Below, piece after piece: positions 10,034 to 23,310 of a DNA stretch of 64,000 nucleotides. Origin of the DNA: Synchiropus splendidus (lineage: Eukaryota > Chordata > Actinopteri > Syngnathiformes > Callionymidae); the NCBI RefSeq assembly GCF_027744825.2, contig NC_071340.1, forward strand, positions 1,557,501-1,621,500, written 5' to 3'. Every line of letters begins with the position of its first letter. Positions within the stretch are counted from its first letter, which is position 1. The notes beneath the pieces were generated by a model, which ran no database searches, was not told the DNA's origin, and saw only the letters and a list, made by a program, of their open reading frames with translations. A program made the position numbers and the translations under genes.

Positions 10034-12400
10034 CACTATAGCAGAAAAGGTCATTCTAGTAGTTGCACATCAAATCTAAGCTGTCTTGAAGTGTTTTTCT
10101 AAAGTTATCAACATTTTTATGTTTGGCGTTCCGGAACCCACCTTATCTCAGCCTGAAAACGCCTTTTACATATTTTGCCATAACTTTGCAGGGAAGCTTC
10201 AGAACATGAAATTTTAACATCCCACTATAGCAGAAAGGGTCTTTCTAGTAGTTGCACATCAAATCTAAGCTGTCTGAAGTGTTTTTCCAAAGTTATCAAC
10301 ATTCTTATGTTTGGCGTTCCGGAATCAACCTTATCTCAGGCTGAAAACGCGTTTTACGCATTGTGCCATAACTTTGCAGGGAAGCTTCAGAATATGAAAT
10401 TTTAACCTCCCACTACAGCAGAATGGGTCTTTCTAGTAGTTGCACATCAAATCTAAGCTGTCTGAAGTGTTTTTCCAAAGTTCTCACACATTTTTATGTT
10501 TGGCGTTTTGAAATCAACCTCATCTCAGGCTGAAAACGCAGTTTACGCATTGTGCCATGACTTTGCAGGGAAGCTTCAGAATATGAAATTTTTACCTCCC
10601 ACTATAGCAGAATGGGTCTTTCTAGTAGTTGCACATCAAATCTTAGCTGTCTGGAGTGTTTTTCCAAAGTTATAAACATTTTTATGTTTGGCGTTTTGAA
10701 ATCAACCTCATCTCAGGCTGAAAACGCAGTTTACGCATTGTGCCATGACTTTGCAGGGAAGCTTCAGAATATGAAATTTTAACCTCCCACTATAGCAGAA
10801 TGGGTCTTTCTAGTAGTTGCACATCAAATCTTAGCTGTCTGGAGTGTTTTTCCAAAGTTCTCAACATTTTTATGTTTGGCGTTTTGAAATCAACCTCATC
10901 TCAGGCTGAAAACGCGTTTTACCAATTGTGCCATAACTTTGCAGGGAAGCTTCAGAACATGACATTTTAATCTCCCACTATAGCAGAAAGGGTCTTTCTA
11001 GTAGTTGCGCATCAAATCTAAGCTGTCGAAAGTGTTTTTCCAAAGTTATCAACATTTTGTTTCGAAATCGACCTTATCTCCGGCAGAAAACGCGTTTTCT
11101 GCATTGTGCCATAACTTTGCAGGGAAGCTTCAGAACATGAAATTTTAACCTCCCACTATAGCAGAAAAGGTCATTCTAGTAGTTGCACATCAAATCTAAG
11201 CTGTCTTGAAGTGTTTTTCTAAAGTTATCAACATTTTTATGTTTGGCGTTCCGGAGCCCACCTTATCTCAGCCTGAAAACGCGTTTTACATATTTTGTCA
11301 TAACTTTGCAGGGAAGCTTCAGAACATGAAATTTTAACATCCCACTATAGCAGAAAGGGTCTTTCTAGTAGTTGCACATCAAATCTAAGCTGTCTGAAGT
11401 GTTTTTCCAAAGTTATCAACATTCTTATGTTTGGCGTTCCGGAATCAACCTTATCTCAGGCTGAAAACGCGTTTTACGCATTGTGCCATAACTTTGCAGG
11501 GAAGCTTCAGAATATGAAATTTTAACCTCCCACTATAGCAGAATGGGTCTTTCTAGTAGTTGCACATCAAATCTAAGCTGTCTGAAATGTTTTTCCAAAG
11601 TTCTCACACATTTTTATGTTTGGCGTTTTGAAATCAACCTCATCTCAGGCTGAAAACGCAGTTTACGCATTGTGCTATAACTTTGCAGGGAAGCTTCAGA
11701 ATATGAAATTTTAACCTCCCACTATAGCAGAATGGGTCTTTCTAGTAGTTGCACATCAAATCTAAGCTGTCTGGAGTGTTTTTCCAAAGTTCTCAACATT
11801 TTTATGTTTGGCGTTTTGAAATCAACCTCATCTCAGGCTGAAAACGCGTTTTACGCATTGTGCCATAACTTTGCAGGGAAGCTTCAGAACATGAAATTTT
11901 AATCTCCCACTATAGCAGAAAGGGTCTTTCTAGTAGTTGCACATCAAATCTAAGCTGTCGAAAGTGTTTTTCCAAATTTATCAACATTTTTATGTTTGGC
12001 GTTTCGAAATCGACCTTATCTCCGTCAGAAAACGCGTTTTATGCATTGTGCCATAACTTTGCAGGGAAGCTTCAGAACATGAAATTTTAACCTCCCACTA
12101 TAGCAGAATGGGTCTTTCTAGTAGTTGCACATCAAATCTAAGCTGTCTGAAGAGTTTTTCCAAAGTTCTCAACATTTTTATGTTTGGCGTTTTGAAATCA
12201 ACCTCATCTCAGGCTGAAAGCGCGGTTTACGCATTGTGCCATAACTTTGCAGGGAAGCTTCAGAACATGAAATTTTAACCTCCCACTATACCAGAAAAGG
12301 TCATTCTAGTAGTTGCACATCAAATCTAAGCTGTCTTGAAGTGTTTTTCTAAAGTTATCAACATTTTTATGTTTGGCGTTCCGGAACCCACCTTATCTCA
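10029..12400 (+). repeat. 188-bp satellite array resuming after the LTR
   Basis: The array continues in the phase it had at 8330 and follows the monomer order found from 3618 onward (GCAGAAAAGGTCATTC, then TTCCGGAACCC monomers). An internal repeat at an offset of about 1,120 bp links 10029-10860 to 11149-11980; both carry a private 2-bp insertion (TTCTCACACATTT at 10480 and 11600). Two adjacent monomers near 10510 and 10700 share CGCAGTTTACG and CCATGACTTTG and look like a recent single-monomer duplication. At 11053 a monomer has lost about 10 bp (CAACATTTTGTTTCG). Confidence 0.93.
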
Positions 12401-14520
12401 ACCTGAAAACGCGTTTTACGCATTGTGCCATAACTTTGCAGGAAAGCTTCCGAACATGAAATATTCAACTCCCACTATAGCAGAAAGGGTCTTTCTAGTA
12501 GTTGCACATCAAATCTAAGCTGTCTGAAGTGTTTTTCCAAAGTTATCAATATTTTGACGTTTGGCGTTCCGGAATCGACCTTATCTCAGGCTGAAAACGA
12601 GATTCCTGCATTGTGGCATAACTTTGCAGGGAAGCTTCAGAACATGAAATTTTCACCTCTCACTGTAGCAGAAAGGGTCTTTCTAGTAGTTGCACATCAA
12701 ATCTAAGCTGTCTGACTTGTTTTTCCAAAGTTATCAACATTTTTATGTTTTGCCTTCTGGAACCCACCTTATCTCAGGCTGAAAACGCGTTTTCTGCATT
12801 GTGCCATAACTTTGCAGGGAAGCTTCAGAACATGACATTTTCACCTCCCACTATAGCAGAAAGGGTCTTTCTAGTAGTTGCACATCAAATCTAAGCTGAA
12901 TGAAGTGTTTTTCCAAAGATATCAACATTCTTAAGTTTGGCGTTCCGGAACCCACCTAATCTCAGCCTGAAAACGCGTTTTACATATTTTGCCATAACTT
13001 TGCAGGGAAGCTTCAGAATATGAAATTTTAACATCCCACTATAGCAGAAAGGGTATTTCTAGTAGTTGCACATCAAATCTAAGCTGTCTGTAGAGTTTTT
13101 TCAAAGTTATCAACATTCTTATGTTTGGCGTTTCGGAATCGACCTTATCTCACGCTGAAAACGTGTTTTACGCATTGTGCCATAACTTTGCAGGAAAGCT
13201 TCAGAACATGAAATTTTCAACTCCCACTATAGCAGAAAACGTCTTTCTAGTAGTTGCACATCAAATCTAAGCTGTCTGACTTGTTTTTCCAAAGTTATCA
13301 ACATTTTTATGTTTTGCCTTCTGGAACCCACCTTATCTCAGGCTGAAAACGCGTTTTCTGCATTGTGCCATAACTTTGCAGGGAAGCTTCAGAACATGAC
13401 ATTTTCACCTCCCACCATAGCAGAAAGGGTCTTTCTAGTAGTTGCACATCAAATCTAAGCTGAATGAAGTGTTTTTCCAAAGATATCAACATTCTTAAGT
13501 TTGGCGTTCCGGAACCCACCTAATCTCAGCCTGAAAACGCGTTTTACATATTTTGCCATAACTTTGCAGGGAAGCTTCAGAATATGAAATTTTAACATCC
13601 CACTATAGCAGAAAGGGTATTTCTAGTAGTTGCACATCAAATCTAAGCTGTCTGTAGAGTTTTTCCAAAGTTATCAATATTTTTATGTTTGGCGTTTCGG
13701 AATCAACCTTATCTCACGCTGAAAACGCGTTTCCTGCATTGTGGCATAACTTTGCACGGAAGCTTCAGAAAATGAAATTTTCACCTCCCACTGTAGCAGA
13801 AAGGGTCTTTCTAGTAGTTGCACATCAAATCTAAGCTGTCTGAAGTGTTTTTCCAAAGTTATCAACATTTTTATGTTTGGCGTTCTGGAACCCACTTAAT
13901 CTCAGGGTGAAAACGCGTTTTATGCATTGTGCCATAACTTTTCAGGGAAGCTTCAGAACATGAAATGTTCACCTCCCACTATAGCAGATAGGGTCTTTCT
14001 AGTAGTTGCACATCAAATCTAAGCTGTCTGAAGTGTTTTTCCAAAGTTACCAACATTTTTATGTTTGGCGTTCTGGAACCCACCTTATCTCAGGCTGAAA
14101 ACGCGTTTTCTGCATTGTGCCATAACTTTGCAGGGAGACTTCAGAACATGAAGTTTTCTCCTCCCACAATAGCAGAAAGGGTATTTCTAGTAGTTGCACA
14201 TCAAATCTAAGCTGTCTGAAGTGTTTTTCCAAAGTTATCAACATTTTTATGTTTGGCGTTCCGGAATCCACCTTATCTCAGGCTGAAAACACGATTTACG
14301 CATTCTGCCATAACTTTGCAGGGAAGCTTCAGAACATGAAATTTTCATATCCCATTATAGCAGATAGGGTCTTTCTAGTAGTTGCACATCAAATCTAAGC
14401 TGTCGAAAGTGTTTTTCCAAAGTTATCAACATTTTTATGTTTGGCGTTTCGGAATCGACTTTATCTCAGGCTGAAATCGCGGTTTCTGCATTGTGCCATA
14501 ACTTTGCAAGGAAGCTTCAG
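12400..14520 (+). repeat. Satellite array with a 564-bp trimer repeat
   Basis: Monomers change here from the TTTTAA type to mostly the TTTTCA type. A three-monomer block (3 x 188 = 564) is duplicated: 12715-13100 recurs at 13279-13664. Shared variants are TGACTTGTTTTTCC, ATGTTTTGCCTTCTGG, AGATATCAACATTC and CTGTAGAGTTTTT. The remainder consists of single divergent monomers. No gene is visible. Confidence 0.85.
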
Positions 14521-16385
14521 AACATGAAATTTTAACCTCCCACTATAGCAGAAAAGGTCATTCTAGTAGTTGCACATCAAATCTAAGCTGTCTTGAAGTG
14601 TTTTTCTAAAGTTATCAACATTTATATGTTTGGCATTCTGGAACCCACCTTATCTCAGCCCGAAAACGCGTTTTACATATTTTGCCATAACTTTGCAGGG
14701 AAGCTTCAGAACATGAAATTTTCAGCTCCCACTGTAGCAGAAAGGGTCTTTCTAGTAGTTGCACATAAAATCTAAGCTGTCTGAAGTGTTTTTCCAAAGT
14801 TATCAACATTTTTGTTTGGCGTACTGGAACCCACCTTATCTCAGGCTGAAAACGTGTTTTCTGCATTGTGCCATAACTTTGCAGGGAAGCTTCAGAACAT
14901 GAAATTTTCACCTCCCACAATAGCAGAAAGGGTCTTTCTGGTAGTTGCACATCAAATCTAAGCTGTCTGAAGTGTTTTTCCAAAGTTATCAACATTTTTA
15001 TGTTTGGCGTTCTGGAACCCACCTTATCTCTGGCTGAAAACGCGTTTTCTGCATTGTGCCATAACTTTGCAGGGAGACTTCAGAACATGAAATTTTCTCC
15101 TCCCACTATAACAGAAAGGGTCTTTCTAGTAGTTGCACATCAAATCTAAGCTGTTTGAAGTGTTTTTCCAAAGTTATCAATATTTTTATGTTTGGCGTTC
15201 TGGAACCCATCTAATCTCAGGCTGAAAACGCGTTTTCTGCATTGTGCCATAACTTTTCAGGGAAGCTTCAGAACATGAAATGTTCGCCTCCCACTATAGC
15301 AGATAGGGTCTTTCTAGTATTTGCACATCAAATCTAAGCTGTCTGAAGTGTTTTTCCAAAGTTATCAACATTTTTATGTTTGGCGTTCTAGAACCCACCT
15401 TATCTCAGGCTGAAAACGCGTTTTCTGCATTGTGCCATAACTTTGCAGGGAAGCTTCAGAACATGAACTTTTCACCTCCCACTAAAGCAGAAAGGGTATT
15501 TCTAGTAGTTGCACATCAAATCTAAGCTGTCTACAGAGTTTTTCCATAGTTATCAACATTTTTATGTTTGGCGTTCCGGAATCGACCTTATCTCAGGCTG
15601 AAAACGCGTTTTCTCCATTGTGCCATAACTTTGCAGGGAAGCTTCAGAACATGACATTTTAACATCCCACTATAGCAGAAAGGGTCTTTCTAGTAGTTGC
15701 ACATCAAATCTAAGCTGTCTGAAGCGTTTTTAGAAAGTTATCAACATTTTTATGTTTGCCGTTCCGGAATCGACCTTATCTCAGGATGAAAAATCGTTTT
15801 CTGCATTGTCCCATAACTTTGCAGGGAAGCTTCAGAACATGACATTTTAACATCCCACTACAGCAGAAAGGGTCTTTCTAGTAGTTGCACATCAAATCTA
15901 AGCTGTCTGAAGTGTTTTTCCAAAGTTATAAACATTTTTATGTTTGGTGTTCTGGAACCAACCTTATCTCAGGCTGAAAACGCGTTTTCTGCATTGTGCC
16001 ATAACTTTGCAGGGAAGCTTCAGAATATGAAATTTTCACCTCCCACTTTCGCAGAAAGGGTCTTTCTAGTAGGTGCACATCAGTCTAAGCAGTCTCAAGT
16101 GTTTTTCGAAAGTTATCAACATTTTTACGTTTGGCTTTCTGGAACCCACCTAATCTCAGGCTGAAAACGCGTTTTCTGCATTGTGCCATAACTTTTCAGG
16201 GAAGCTTCAGAACATGAAATGTTCGCCTCCCACTATAGCAGAAAGGGTCTTTCTAGTAGTTGCACATCAAATCTAAGCTGTCTGAAGTGTTTTTCGAAAG
16301 TTATCAACATTTTTATGTTTGGCGTTCAAGAATCAACCGTCTCTCTGGCTGAAAACGTGTTGTCTGCATTGTGCCATAACTTTGC

Positions 16386-16403
16386 ATGCAAGCTTCCGTA
16401 CAT
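16386..16403 (+). repeat. Internally deleted satellite monomer junction (about 60 bp lost)
   Basis: The sequence passes from GCATGCAAGCTTCCGTACA directly into TAAGCTGTCTGAAG. The CCCACTATAG anchor and its flanks, about 60 bp, are missing: anchors at 16229 and 16545 lie 316 bp apart instead of 376. The same junction appears at 18540, 22197 and 24727, so it is inherited with the larger repeat units. Related monomers with CTTCCGTACATGAAATTTTC but no deletion stand at 22670, 25200 and 27078. Confidence 0.85.
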
Positions 16404-16682
16404 AAGCTGTCTGAAGTGTTTTTTCAAAGTTGTCATGTTTTTATGTTTGGCGTTCCGGAATTGACCTTGTCTCATGCTGAAAACGTGTTTTCTCCATTGT
16501 GCCATAACTTTGCAGGGAAGCTTCAGAACATGACATTTAATCATCCCACTATAGCAGAAAGGGTCTTTGTAGTAGTTGCACATCAAATCTGAGCTGTTTG
16601 AAGTGTTTTTCGAAAGTTATCAACGTTTTTAGGTTTGGCGTTCCGGAATCGACCTTATCTCAGGCTGAAAACGCGATTTACG

Positions 16683-16705
16683 CATTCTGCCATAACTTAG
16701 CAGAA
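16683..16705 (+). repeat. Internally deleted satellite monomer junction (about 42 bp lost)
   Basis: CATTCTGCCATAACTTAGCAGAAAGG joins two parts of the monomer that are normally separated by about 42 bp, removing the HindIII-type AAGCTT and the anchor. Flanking anchors (16545 and 16879) are 334 bp apart. The junction recurs near 18850 and, with CCTTAGCTTAGCAG, near 22500 and 25030. Confidence 0.82.
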
Positions 16706-16860
16706 AGGGTCTTTCTAGTAGTTGCACATCAAATCTAAGCTGTCCAAAGCGTTTTTCCAAAGTTATCAACATTTTTATGTTTGGCGTTCTGGAACCCACC
16801 TAATCTCAGGCTGAAAACGCGTTTTCTGCATTGTGCCATAACTTTTCAGGGAAGCTTCAG

Positions 16861-19022
16861 AACATGAAATTTTAACCTCCCACTATAGCAGAAAAGGTCA
16901 TTCTAGTAGTTGCACATCAAATCTAAGCTGTCTTGAAGTGTTTTTCTAAAGTTATCAACATTTATATGTTTGGCATTCTGGAACCCACCTTATCTCAGCC
17001 CGAAAACGCGTTTTACATATTTTGCCATAACTTTGCAGTGAAGCTTCAGAACATGAAATTTTCAGCTCCCACTGTAGCAGAAAGGGTCTTTCTGGTAATT
17101 GCACATCAAATCTAAGCTGTCTGAAGTGTTTTTCCAAAGTTATCAACATTTTTATGTTTGGCGTTCTGGAACCCACCTTATCTCTGGCTGAAAACGCGTT
17201 TTCTGCATTGTGCCATAACTTTGCAGGGAGACTTCAGAACATGAAATTTTCTCCTCCCACTATAACAGAAAGGGTCTTTCTAGTAGTTGCACATCAAATC
17301 TAAGCTGTTTGAAGTGTTTTTCCAAAGTTATCAATATTTTTATGTTTGGCGTTCTGGAACCCATCTAATCTCAGGCTGAAAACGCGTTTTCTGCATTGTG
17401 CCATAACTTTTCAGGGAAGCTTCAGAACATGAAATGTTCGCCTCCCACTATAGCAGATAGTGTCTTTCTAGTATTTGCACATCAAATCTAAGCTGTCTGA
17501 AGTGTTTTTCCAAAGTTATCAACATTTTTATGTTTGGCGTTCTAGAACCCACCTTATCTCAGGCTGAAAACGCGTTTTCTGCATTGTGCCATAACTTTGC
17601 AGGGAAGCTTCAGAACATGAACTTTTCACCTCCCACTAAAGCAGAAAGGGTATTTCTAGTAGTTGCACATCAAATCTAAGCTGTCTACAGAGTTTTTCCA
17701 TAGTTATCAACATTTTTATGTTTGGCGTTCCGGAATCGACCTTATCTCAGGCTGAAAACGCGTTTTCTCCATTGTGCCATAACTTTGCAGGGAAGCTTCA
17801 GAACATGACATTTTAACATCCCACTATAGCAGAAAGGGTCTTTCTAGTAGTTGCACATCAAATCTAAGCTGTCTGAAGCGTTTTTAGAAAGTTATCAACA
17901 TTTTTATGTTTGCCGTTCCGGAATCGACCTTATCTCAGGATGAAAAATCGTTTTCTGCATTGTCCCATAACTTTGCAGGGAAGCTTCAGAACATGACATT
18001 TTAACATCCCACTATAGCAGAAAGGGTCTTTCTAGTAGTTGCACATCAAATCTAAGCTGTCTGAAGTGTTTTTCCAAAGTTATAAACATTTTTATGTTTG
18101 GTGTTCTGGAACCAACCTTATCTCAGGCTGAAAACGCCTTTTCTGCATTGTGACATAACTTTGCAGGGAAGCTTCAGAATATGAAATTTTCACCTCCCAC
18201 TTTCGCAGAAAGGGTCTTTCTAGTAGGTGCACATCAGTCTAAGCAGTCTTAAGTGTTTTTCGAAAGTTATCAACATTTTTACGTTTGGCTTTCTGGAACC
18301 CACCTAATCTCAGGCTGAAAACGCGTTTTCTGCATTGTGCCATAACTTTTCAGGGAAGCTTCAGAACATGAAATGTTCGCCTCCCACTATAGCAGAAAGG
18401 GTCTTTCTAGTAGTTGCACATCAAATCTAAGCTGTCTGAAGTGTTTTTCGAAAGTTATCAACATTTTTATGTTTGGCGTTCCAGAATCAACCGTCTCTCT
18501 GGCTGAAAACGTGTTGTCTGCATTGTGCCATAACTTTGCATGCAAGCTTCCGTACATAAGCTGTCTGAAGTGTTTTTTCAAAGTTGTCATGTTTTTATGT
18601 TTGGCGTTCCGGAATTGACCTTGTCTCATGCTGAAAACGTGCTTTCTCCATTGTGCCATAACTTTGCAGGGAAGCTTCAGAACATGACATTTAAACATCC
18701 CACTATAGCAGAAAGGGTCTTTGTAGTAGTTGCACATCAAATCTGAGCTGTTTGAAGTGTTTTTCGAAAGTTATCAACGTTTTTAGGTTTGGCGTTCCGG
18801 AATCGACCTTATCTCAGGCTGAAAACGCGATTTACGCATTCTGCCATAACTTAGCAGAAAGGGTCTTTCTAGTAGTTGCACATCAAATCTAAGCTGTCCA
18901 AAGCGTTTTTCCAAAGTTATCAACATTTTTATGTTTGGCGTTCTGGAACCCACCTAATCTCAGGCTGAAAACGCGTTTTCTGCATTGTGCCATAACTTTT
19001 CAGGGAAGCTTCAGAAAATGAA
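16861..19022 (+). repeat. Higher-order repeat block C, copy 2 (about 2,160 bp)
   Basis: This copy follows copy 1 without a gap and has the same monomer order except for one missing monomer. Only scattered substitutions separate them by eye, for example GTTCAAGAATC at 16325 against GTTCCAGAATC at 18479, and AACGTGTTTTC against AACGTGCTTTC. It ends where AGAAAATGAAATGTTCGCC at 19015 enters a different monomer order. Confidence 0.8.
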
Positions 19023-20969
19023 ATGTTCGCCTCCCACTATAGCAGAAAGGGTCTTTCAAGTAGTTGCACATCAAATCTAAGCTGTCTGAAGTGTTTTTCC
19101 AAAGTTATCAACATTTTTATGTTTGGCGTTCCGGAATCGACCTTATCTCAGGCTAAAAACGCGTTTTCTGCATTGTGCCATAACTTTGCAGGGAAGCTTC
19201 AGAACATGAAATTTTAACGTCCCACTATAGCAGAATCGGTCATTCTAGTAGTTGCACATCAAATCTTAGCTGTCTGAAGTGTTTTTCCAAAGTTATCAAC
19301 ATTCTTATGTTTGACGTTCCGGAACCCACCTAATCTCAGCCTGAAAACGCGTTTTACATATTTTGCCATAACTTTGCAGGGAAGCTTCAGAACATGAAAT
19401 GTTCACCTCCCACTATAGCAGATAGGGTCTTTCTAGTAGTTGCACATCAAATCTAAGCTGTCTGAAGTGTTTTTCCAAAGTTATCAACATTTTTATGTTT
19501 GGCGTTCTGGAACCCACCTTATCTCAGGCTGAAAACGCGTTTTCTGCATTGTGCCAAAACTTTGCAGGGAAGCTTCAGAACATGAAATTTTCACCTCCCA
19601 CTATAGCAGAAAGGGTATTTCTAGTAGTTGCACATAAAATCTAAGCTGTCTGAAGTGTTTTTCGAAAGTTTTCAACATTTTTATGTTTGGTGTTCCTGAA
19701 TCGACCTCATCGCAGGCTGAAAACGCGTTTTCTGCATTGTGTCATAACTTTGCAGGGAAGCTTCAGAACATGAAATTTTAACCTCCCACTATAGCAGAAT
19801 GGGTCTTTCTAGTAGTTGCACATCAAATCTTAGCTGTCTGAAGTGTTTTTCCAAAGTTCTCAACATTTTTATGTTTGGCGTTCTGAAATCAACCTCATCT
19901 CAGGCTGAAAACGCGTTTTCTGCATTGTGCCATAACTTTGCAGGGAAGCTTCAGAACATGAAATTTTAACATCCCACTATAGCAGAAAGGGTCTTTCCAG
20001 TAGTTGCACATCAAAACTAAGCTGTCTGAAGTGTTTTTCCAAAGTTATCAACATTATTATGTTTGGCGTTCCGGAATCAACCTTATCTCAGCCTGAAAAC
20101 GTGTTTTCTGCATTGTGCCATAACTTTGCAGGGAAGCTTCAGAATATGAAATTTTCAACTCCCACTATAGCAGAAAGGTTGTTTCTAGTAGTTGCACATC
20201 AAATCTAAGCTGTCGAAAGTGTTTTTCCAAAGTTATCAACATTTTTGTTTGGAGTACTGGAACCCTCCTTATCTCAGGCTGAAAACGCGTTTTCTGCATT
20301 GTGCCATAACTTTGCAGGGAGACTTCAGAACATGAAATTTTCTCTTCCCACTATAACAGAAAGGGTCTTTCTAGTAGTTGCACATCAAATCTAAGCTGTT
20401 TGAAGTGTTTTTCCAAAGTTATCAATATTTTTTATGTTTGGCGTTCTGGAACCCACCTAATCTCAGGCTGAAAACGCGTTTTACGCATTGTGCCATAACT
20501 TTTCAGGGAAGCTTCAGAACATGAAATGTTCGCCTCCCACTATAGCAGATAGGGTCTTTCTAGTATTTGCACATCAAATCTAAGCTGTCTGAAGTGTTTT
20601 TCCAAAGTTATCAACATTTTTATGTTTGGCGTTCTGGAATCGACCTTATCTCCGGCTGAAAACGCGTTTTCTCCATTGTGCCATAACTTTGCAGGGAAGC
20701 TTCAGAACATGACATTTTCACCTCCCACTATAGCAGAAAGGGTCTTTCTAGTAGTTGCACATCAAATCTAACCTGTCTGGAATGTTTTTCCAAAGTTATC
20801 AACATTTTTATGTCTGGTGTTCCTGAATCGACCTTATCTCAGGCTGAACACGCGTTTTCTGCATTGTGCCATAACTTTGGAGGGAAGCTTCAGGACATGA
20901 AATTTTCACCTCCCACTATAGCAGAAAGGGTCTTTCTAGTAGTTGCACATCAAATCTAAGCTGTCTGAA
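19023..20969 (+). repeat. Satellite array, mixed monomers
   Basis: About ten monomers of several subtypes (TTCCGGAATCG, TTCTGGAACCC, TTCTGAAATC, TTCCTGAATCG) with no clear internal long repeat by eye. One monomer near 20235 has the short CATTTTTGTTTGGAGTACTGG form also seen near 14805. No gene or foreign insert is visible. Confidence 0.9.
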
Positions 20970-23310
20970 GTGTTTTTCGAAAGTTATCAACATTTTTATG
21001 TTTGGCGTTCCGGAATCGACCTTATCTCAGGCTGAAAACAGGTTTTCTGCATTGTGCCATAACTTTGCAGGGAAGCTACAGAACATTAAATTTTCACGTC
21101 CCACTATAGCAGAAAGGGTCTTTCTAGTAGTTGCACATCAAATCTAAGCTGTCTGAAGCGTTTTTCGAAAGTTATCAACATTTTTATGTTTGCCGTTCCG
21201 GAATCGACCTTATCTCAGGATGAAAAATCGTTTTCTGCATTGTCCCATAACTTTGCAGGGAAGCTTCAGAACATGAAATGTTCACCTCCCATTGTAGCAG
21301 AAAGGGTCTTTCTAGTAGTTGCACATCAAATCTAAGCTGTCCAAGGCATTTTTCCAAAGTTATCAACATTTTTATGTTTGGCGTTCTGGAACCCACCTTA
21401 TCTCAGGCTGAAAACGCATTTTCTGCATTGTGCCATAACTTTGCAAGGAAGCTTCAGAACATGGAATTTTCAATACCCACTATAGCAGAAATGGTCTTTC
21501 TAGTATTTGCACATCAAATCTAAGCTGTCCAAGGCATTTTTCCAAAGTTATCAACACTTTTATGTTTGGCGTTCCGGAATCGACCTTATCTAAGCCTGAA
21601 AACGCGATTTACGCATTCTGCCATAACTTTGCAGGGAAGCTTCTGAACATGAAATTTTCAAATCCCACTATAGCAGAAAGGGTCTTTCTAGTAGTTGCAC
21701 ATCAAATTTAAGCTGTCTGAAGTGTTTTTCCGAAGTTATTAACATTTTTATGTTTGGCGTTCCGGAATTGACCTTATGTGAGGCTGAACACGAGTTTTCT
21801 ACATTGTGCCATAACTTTGCAGCGAAGCTTCTGAACATGAAATTTTCAAATCCCACTATAGCAGAAAGGGTCTTTCTAGTAGTTGCACATCAAATCTAAG
21901 CTGTCTGAAGTGTTTTTCCAAAGTTATAAACATTTTTATGTTTGCCGTTCCGGAATCGATCTTATCTCAGACTGAATATGCGTTTTGTACATTGTGCCAT
22001 AACTTTGCAGGGAATTTTCAGAACATGAAATTTTCACCTCCCACTATAGCAGAAAGGGTCTTTCTAGTAGTCGCACATCAAATCTAAGCTGTCTGAAGTG
22101 TTTTTCGAAAGTTATCAACATTTTTATGTTTGGCGTTCCAGAATCAACCGTCTCTCAGGCTGAAAACGTGTTGTCTGCATTGTGCCATAACTTTGCATGC
22201 AAGCTTCCGTACATAAGCTGTCTGAAGTGTTTTTTCAAAGTTGTCATGTTTTTATGTTTGGCGTTCCGGAATTGACCTTGTCTCATGCTGAAAACGTGTT
22301 TTCTCGATTGTGCCATAACTTTGCAGGGAAGCTTCAGAACATGACATTTAAACATCCCACTATAGCAGAAAGGGTCTTTCTAGTAGTTGCACATCAAATC
22401 TGAGCTGTTTGAAGTGTTTTTCGAAAGTTATCAACGTTTTTATGTTTGGCGTTCCGGAATCGACCTTATCTCAGGCTGAAAACGCAATTTACGCATTCTG
22501 CCTTAGCTTAGCAGAAAGGGTCTTTCTAGTAGTTGCACATCAAATCTAAGCTGTCTGAAGTGTTTTTCGAAAGTTATCAACATTTTTATGTTTGGCGTTC
22601 CAGAATCAACCGTCTCTCAGGCTGAAAACGTGTTGTCTGCATTGTGCCATAACTTTGCATGCAAGCTTCCGTACATGAAATTTTCACCTCCCATTGTAGC
22701 AGAAAGGGTCTTTCTAGTAGTTGCACATCAAATCTAAGCTGTCCAAAGCGTTTTTCCAATGTTATCAACATTTTTATGTTTGGCGTTCTGGAACCCACCT
22801 ACTCTCAGGCTGAAAACGCGTTTTCTGCATTGTGCCATAACTTTTCAGGGAAGCTTCAGAACATGAAATGTTCGCCTCCCACTATAGCAGAAAGGGTCTT
22901 TCTAGTAGTTGCACATCAAATCTAAGCTGTCTGAAGTGTTTTTCCAAAGTTATCAACATTTTTATGTTTGGTGTTCTGGAACCCACCTTATCTCAGGCTG
23001 AAAACGCGTTTTCTGCATTGTGCCATAACTTTGCAGGGAAGGTTCAGAACATGAAATTTTCTCCTCCCACTATAGCAGAAAGGGTCTTTCTAGTAGTTGC
23101 ACATCAAATCTAAGCTGTCTGAAGTGTTTTTTGAAAGTTATCATGTTTTTATGTTTGGCGTTCCGGAATTGACCTTGTCTCATGCTGAAAACGCGTTTTC
23201 TCCACTGTGCCATAACTTTGCAGGGAAGCTTCAGAACATGAAATTTCCACATCCCACTATAGCAGAAAGGGTTTTTCTAGTTGTTGCACATCAAATCTAA
23301 GCTGTTTGAA
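20970..23310 (+). repeat. Higher-order repeat block D, copy 1 (2,341 bp)
   Basis: The unit recurs immediately downstream at an offset of 2,341 bp up to 22080 and 2,530 bp afterwards. Diagnostic variants are AAAACAGGTTTTC with GCTACAGAACATT, TGCCGTTCCGG with GGATGAAAAATCG, TCCAAGGCATTTTTCC, and the 60-bp and 42-bp deleted monomers near 22197 and 22505. The deleted monomers are shared with block C, so C and D descend from one ancestral arrangement. Confidence 0.8.

Larger units (their letters stand above)
14521..16860 (+). repeat. Higher-order repeat block C, copy 1 (about 2,340 bp)
   Basis: The block is repeated directly downstream. From 14521 to 14797 the offset is 2,340 bp; from 14983 to the end it is 2,154 bp, because copy 2 lacks one 186-bp monomer (the one with CATTTTTGTTTGGCGTACTGG near 14805). 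Marker variants are CATTTATATGTTTGGCATTC, TCTAGAACCC, TGCCGTTCCGG with GGATGAAAAATCG, and the two internally deleted monomers near 16395 and 16690. Confidence 0.8.
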